From Magnetococcales bacterium (GTDB lineage: Bacteria; Pseudomonadota; Magnetococcia; Magnetococcales; UBA8363): DNA of 45,904 nucleotides. The stretch spans positions 1-45,904 of the forward strand of contig PEAK01000031.1 in NCBI GenBank assembly GCA_002753515.1, read 5' to 3'. Made by a program: the position numbers and the translations under genes. This document shows, in pieces, positions 43,590 through 45,904 of the stretch (positions are counted from its first letter, which is position 1; each line of letters opens with the position of its first letter). A model generated the notes under the pieces. That model was not told the origin of the DNA. It saw only the letters and a program-made list of their open reading frames with translations, and made no database searches.

Positions 43590-45044
43590 ATGGTTTTAAT
43601 CAATAATAAAACTCACCTAAGATATGCATTTTTTGCCCTTTTCACAATGGCTACAATTTTCCAAACAGAACTAAAAGAACTACTACCTGATACACCAAGC
43701 AACTTAAAAAGAATTTTTGTTGCTGCTATCGGCGTCGGTTTCTGGGTTGGCATTGGCGCAGTGTTCTCCCATCTAGTCGATCTAATATTGTGGCGAGGCG
43801 TGATTTTCAAACGGACCGGCGTTCAGGTTCCCAAGCTGATTTCTGATCTGACCGGCGTGGCTATCTGGCTGACCACGATTCTGGTAATGATTGCCTTTGT
43901 GTTCAATGGATCTTTTACGGGCATTGTTGCTACTTCCAGCGTTGCGATGGCGGTTCTTGGTTTTGCCGTCAAAAGTTTAATCGCTGATCTGTTTTCCGGT
44001 TTTGCCATCAGTCTCGAACATCCTTTCGACATCGGCGACTGGATCGAACTGGAATCCGAAGCCGAAGTGGGCCAAGTCAAAGAAATCACTTGGCGCGCCA
44101 CCCGATTCATTACCCAATCCAATGTGACTATCGTAATACCCAACAGTAAACTAGCTGAATCCACTTTCAAGATTTACAGTCGTCCTTCACCGGAATTCCG
44201 TCAGAAAATTTTCGTGACTTTGGACTATAATGTTACCGGCTATCAGGCCGAACGCATTTTGATGAGTGCTGTTCAGCAGGTAGAAGAGGTGGCCAAGGTA
44301 AAAACTCCGAAAGTTCGAATCGACAGCTTCAATGAACGAGGCGTTGTCTGGGAACTTAAGTATTGGCTGCCGGATTACGGACGATTGGAGCCGTTACGCT
44401 ATGCTGTCATGCGCAAAATCCTGCGCAACCTGCATTTTGCCGGCCTTTCTGTTCCTGCCATCAGAATTGAACAGCAACAACACCATAAGGTCGATCATAA
44501 CCCTTTCGAAGAAGATGATGCGCTGCACCACTTCATCCGCCGGATTCCCCTGTTTGCTTCGCTCTCTTTGGAGGATTGTAACGAACTTGCCGGACAGATG
44601 CATCTCGAAATTTATCCAACCTCAAGGGTCATCACGCGCCAAGGTGAGGAGGGTTCATCCCTGTTTGTCATCAAGGAAGGATTGTTGAACGTCCAGGTAA
44701 TGGATCAAAGCGGTACACAAACCATAGTAGGCCATCTGGTGCCAGGGGATTTTTTCGGAGAGAATTCCGCCTTAACCGGCACTCCGCGTGCGGCTACGGT
44801 AGTCGCTGCGGTGGACAGTTTGGTTTTCAAACTAGAACGAGTGACCCTTCAATCGCTAGTATCCAGACGACCCGAGGTAGCACGTATCCTGAGCGACTTC
44901 CTGGCCAAACGTCAAATGCAGACCCAGCAGCAACTCGACATCGTAGGTCACACCGCGAAACAGGTCGAAGAATTGCAACTTTCCCTTTCCAGTCAGATCA
45001 TGAAACGGATCCTAAATTTGTTTAACCTTTCCGGTGAGAAGTAG
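43590..45044 (+). CDS. MscS-type mechanosensitive channel with C-terminal cyclic-nucleotide-binding domain
   Basis: 484 residues from ATG 43590 (GGAGAAGTTAGAG upstream; ATG 43575 is the alternative). Membrane helices at about 12-24, 41-65 and 82-106 precede the pore helix and MscS core VAMAVLGFAVKSLIADLFSG, FAISLEHPFDIGDWIEL and NVTIVIPNSKL. A C-terminal cNMP domain (about 330-450) has the phosphate-binding cassette GDFFGENSALTGTPRAATVV with FGE and the Arg of PRAAT, so nucleotide binding is plausible. Such channels may couple turgor release to cAMP or cGMP. Gene is flanked by the two 148-bp repeats, and codon use looks more AT-rich than the Bat genes. Confidence 0.9.
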   Translation: MVLINNKTHLRYAFFALFTMATIFQTELKELLPDTPSNLKRIFVAAIGVGFWVGIGAVFSHLVDLILWRGVIFKRTGVQVPKLISDLTGVAIWLTTILVMIAFVFNGSFTGIVATSSVAMAVLGFAVKSLIADLFSGFAISLEHPFDIGDWIELESEAEVGQVKEITWRATRFITQSNVTIVIPNSKLAESTFKIYSRPSPEFRQKIFVTLDYNVTGYQAERILMSAVQQVEEVAKVKTPKVRIDSFNERGVVWELKYWLPDYGRLEPLRYAVMRKILRNLHFAGLSVPAIRIEQQQHHKVDHNPFEEDDALHHFIRRIPLFASLSLEDCNELAGQMHLEIYPTSRVITRQGEEGSSLFVIKEGLLNVQVMDQSGTQTIVGHLVPGDFFGENSALTGTPRAATVVAAVDSLVFKLERVTLQSLVSRRPEVARILSDFLAKRQMQTQQQLDIVGHTAKQVEELQLSLSSQIMKRILNLFNLSGEK

Positions 45045-45126
45045 TGCCGCAGAGTAAATGCAGGTCGTGTTAGAAAGCCCAAAACCGACTCGACCCGAAC
45101 ATGAAGCAAACCGCCGTCCTGCCGTG

Positions 45127-45337
45127 CATATTTGCCTTTGAACGCGCATTCGGATCGACGAGCCGCATTGGCCATTTCACACAACAGGCGGCGAACGTAT
45201 CGATTACCCTTGCGCATTCGACCCGGTTTCCTCTTTCCAGCGGATTCATTGTTTCCCGGACATACCCCATGACGCCCCTGACTTCCGAATGAATGGTTCC
45301 GTCCCCCCGCTCAATTGTGAATGGGGGTCAGTTCCAT
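45127..45337 (-). pseudogene. IS110-family transposase remnant, internally deleted
   Basis: The minus strand gives HGVCPGNNESAGKRKPGR, then MRKGNRYVRRLLCEMANAAR and RSECAFKGKY (about 45271-45127). This is the C-terminal (transposase_20) segment of IS110/IS116/IS902 recombinases, usual form GVCPGNNESAGKR. A start-like ATG at 45337 (MELTPIHN, then stop at 45311) with AAAGGTG before it may be the old N-terminus, so about 300 codons including the RuvC-like DEDD part are gone. Confidence 0.7.
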
Positions 45338-45393
45338 AGTGTCACCTTTTCCGATAGACTCCAGGGAATGAGGTGGCGGGAGAACGTTTCGAT

Positions 45394-45541
45394 TCAACCT
45401 GAAGGTGGCTGCCCACCAACGGCTTTTTTACCGTGCACTCTCAAGGGAAGCAATCCGGGGTACGATCCGAAGCGTCGGGTCCCGTTAGCTGACAGGGTTT
45501 GGACCGCCAATTCACGTGCGCGACCTCACTCACGCCACCTC
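45394..45541 (-). repeat. 148-bp repeat, copy 2 (candidate IS110-type non-coding end)
   Basis: Lies 57 bp upstream of the start-like ATG of the IS110 remnant, read on the minus strand. Stems: GGTGG 45404-45408 with CCACC 45413-45417; CCGA 45467-45470 with TCGG 45475-45478; GGTCC 45478-45482 with GGACC 45501-45505. IS110-group elements carry their bridge (seek) RNA in the non-coding end before the recombinase gene, which is where this sits. The RNA role is inferred from place and folding only. Confidence 0.6.
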
Positions 45542-45719
45542 ATACGGAAGTATCTTTAACATCATCGGGGGTGGCGCACCTGTCGCAATGACCGTTAGAA
45601 GGAGTTGCACGCAGCCATAAGGAATAACGTTCATGAGAAAAGGAATGACCACCATTTCACTACCCATGGAATTTGCTTGGTGGCCTACCATAGTTTCATT
45701 AATTCTTGTAGCCTGATCG

Positions 45720-45904
45720 TCACCCGGTTTCAAGAAGTTGGTAGCTCAGCAGCTCCATTATACTCCAGGCGTGGTCCGTCAACTCAGCCGCCATGGCTGG
45801 AGTTCTATAACGATAGCGCTGGTTCCCGATGGGAATTCGCAGGGTACGTGGTTTCCAACACAAATTGTAATGGGTCACCATCAGCCAACTCATCGCCTCG
45901 TGTT
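45720..45904 (-). CDS. C-terminal part of a DDE-type transposase, cut by the window edge
   Basis: The minus strand enters at 45904 and stops at 45720. It reads MSWLMVTHYNLCWKPRTL, then RYRYRTPAMAAELTDHAW and SIMELLSYQLLETG. The HYN segment and TPAMAAGLTDHxW ending are common at the end of DDE transposases of several IS families. The catalytic core lies outside the window, so intactness cannot be judged. Confidence 0.55.
   Translation of the reverse strand, partial: HEAMSWLMVTHYNLCWKPRTLRIPIGNQRYRYRTPAMAAELTDHAWSIMELLSYQLLETG

Larger units (their letters stand above)
45045..45719. other. IS-scarred 3' flank
   Basis: Apart from the IS110 remnant and the second 148-bp repeat, about 45542-45719 shows no gene I can support. 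Confidence 0.5.

Noticed and set aside
45530-45733. 67-codon minus-strand frame after the edge transposase
   Set aside because: Overlaps the transposase end and a repeat; no homology pattern and no ribosome site.

Overview
The window looks like a chromosomal segment of a Gram-negative proteobacterium of moderate-to-high GC. It carries lipoproteins, an OmpA-type envelope protein, membrane-bound multihaem cytochromes c, CheV, YejA/YejB and a Bat operon. The mix of multihaem respiration, ferrous-iron uptake and Rpn-like nucleases would suit a sediment or redox-gradient bacterium such as a Magnetococcia-type lineage. That placement is a guess from gene content; no marker gene here proves it. No rRNA, tRNA or CRISPR array was seen.

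Layout. (1) 1-3650 is a decayed, AT-richer accessory patch: truncated IS1634-like and IS3-like transposases, a stub of a type I restriction specificity subunit, a truncated membrane endonuclease-like gene, and an intact pair of an AAA ATPase with a DUF4276/TOPRIM-like protein that resembles an OLD/PARIS-type defence module. (2) 3659-9487 is a respiratory locus. A heptahaem cytochrome c, a b561-type dihaem cytochrome and an octahaem cytochrome c overlap in one operon behind a clear -24/-12 (sigma-54) promoter, and a divergent NtrC-type activator lies next to it. (3) 9564-12208 holds four small secreted Pro-, Gln- and Met-rich proteins, ending in a SPOR-domain protein and a terminator. (4) 12348-16877 holds a palindromic repeat, a small unknown protein, a STAS protein, a FIST protein, an OmpA/TSP3 lipoprotein, a two-CW protein and a YgjP-like metalloprotease. 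(5) 16930-19669 is iron uptake: FeoB followed by a DtxR-FeoA fusion. (6) 19747-23579 holds yejA, yejB and cheV. (7) 23590-29668 is an AddAB-like repair helicase/nuclease pair. (8) 29656-32825 holds a TPR/peptidoglycan-binding protein, Hsp20 and an Rpn-like nuclease. (9) 32869-42992 is a seven-gene Bat (aerotolerance/envelope) operon running leftward from a MoxR ATPase, with BatB and BatC fused into one 1147-residue protein. (10) 43059-45904 is another IS-scarred patch around an MscS channel with a cyclic-nucleotide domain, flanked by two near-identical 148-bp repeats that look like the structured non-coding end of an IS110-family element.

How it fits together. The sigma-54 activator probably switches on the three-cytochrome quinol-to-periplasm electron path. 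The layout recalls Geobacter CbcBA (heptahaem c plus b cytochrome under a sigma-54 regulator). The adjacent set of Pro/Gln/Met-rich envelope proteins is the least explained part of the window. The FeoB/DtxR-FeoA pair would supply iron for haem and Fe-S proteins, and a sigma-54-like motif also precedes feoB.
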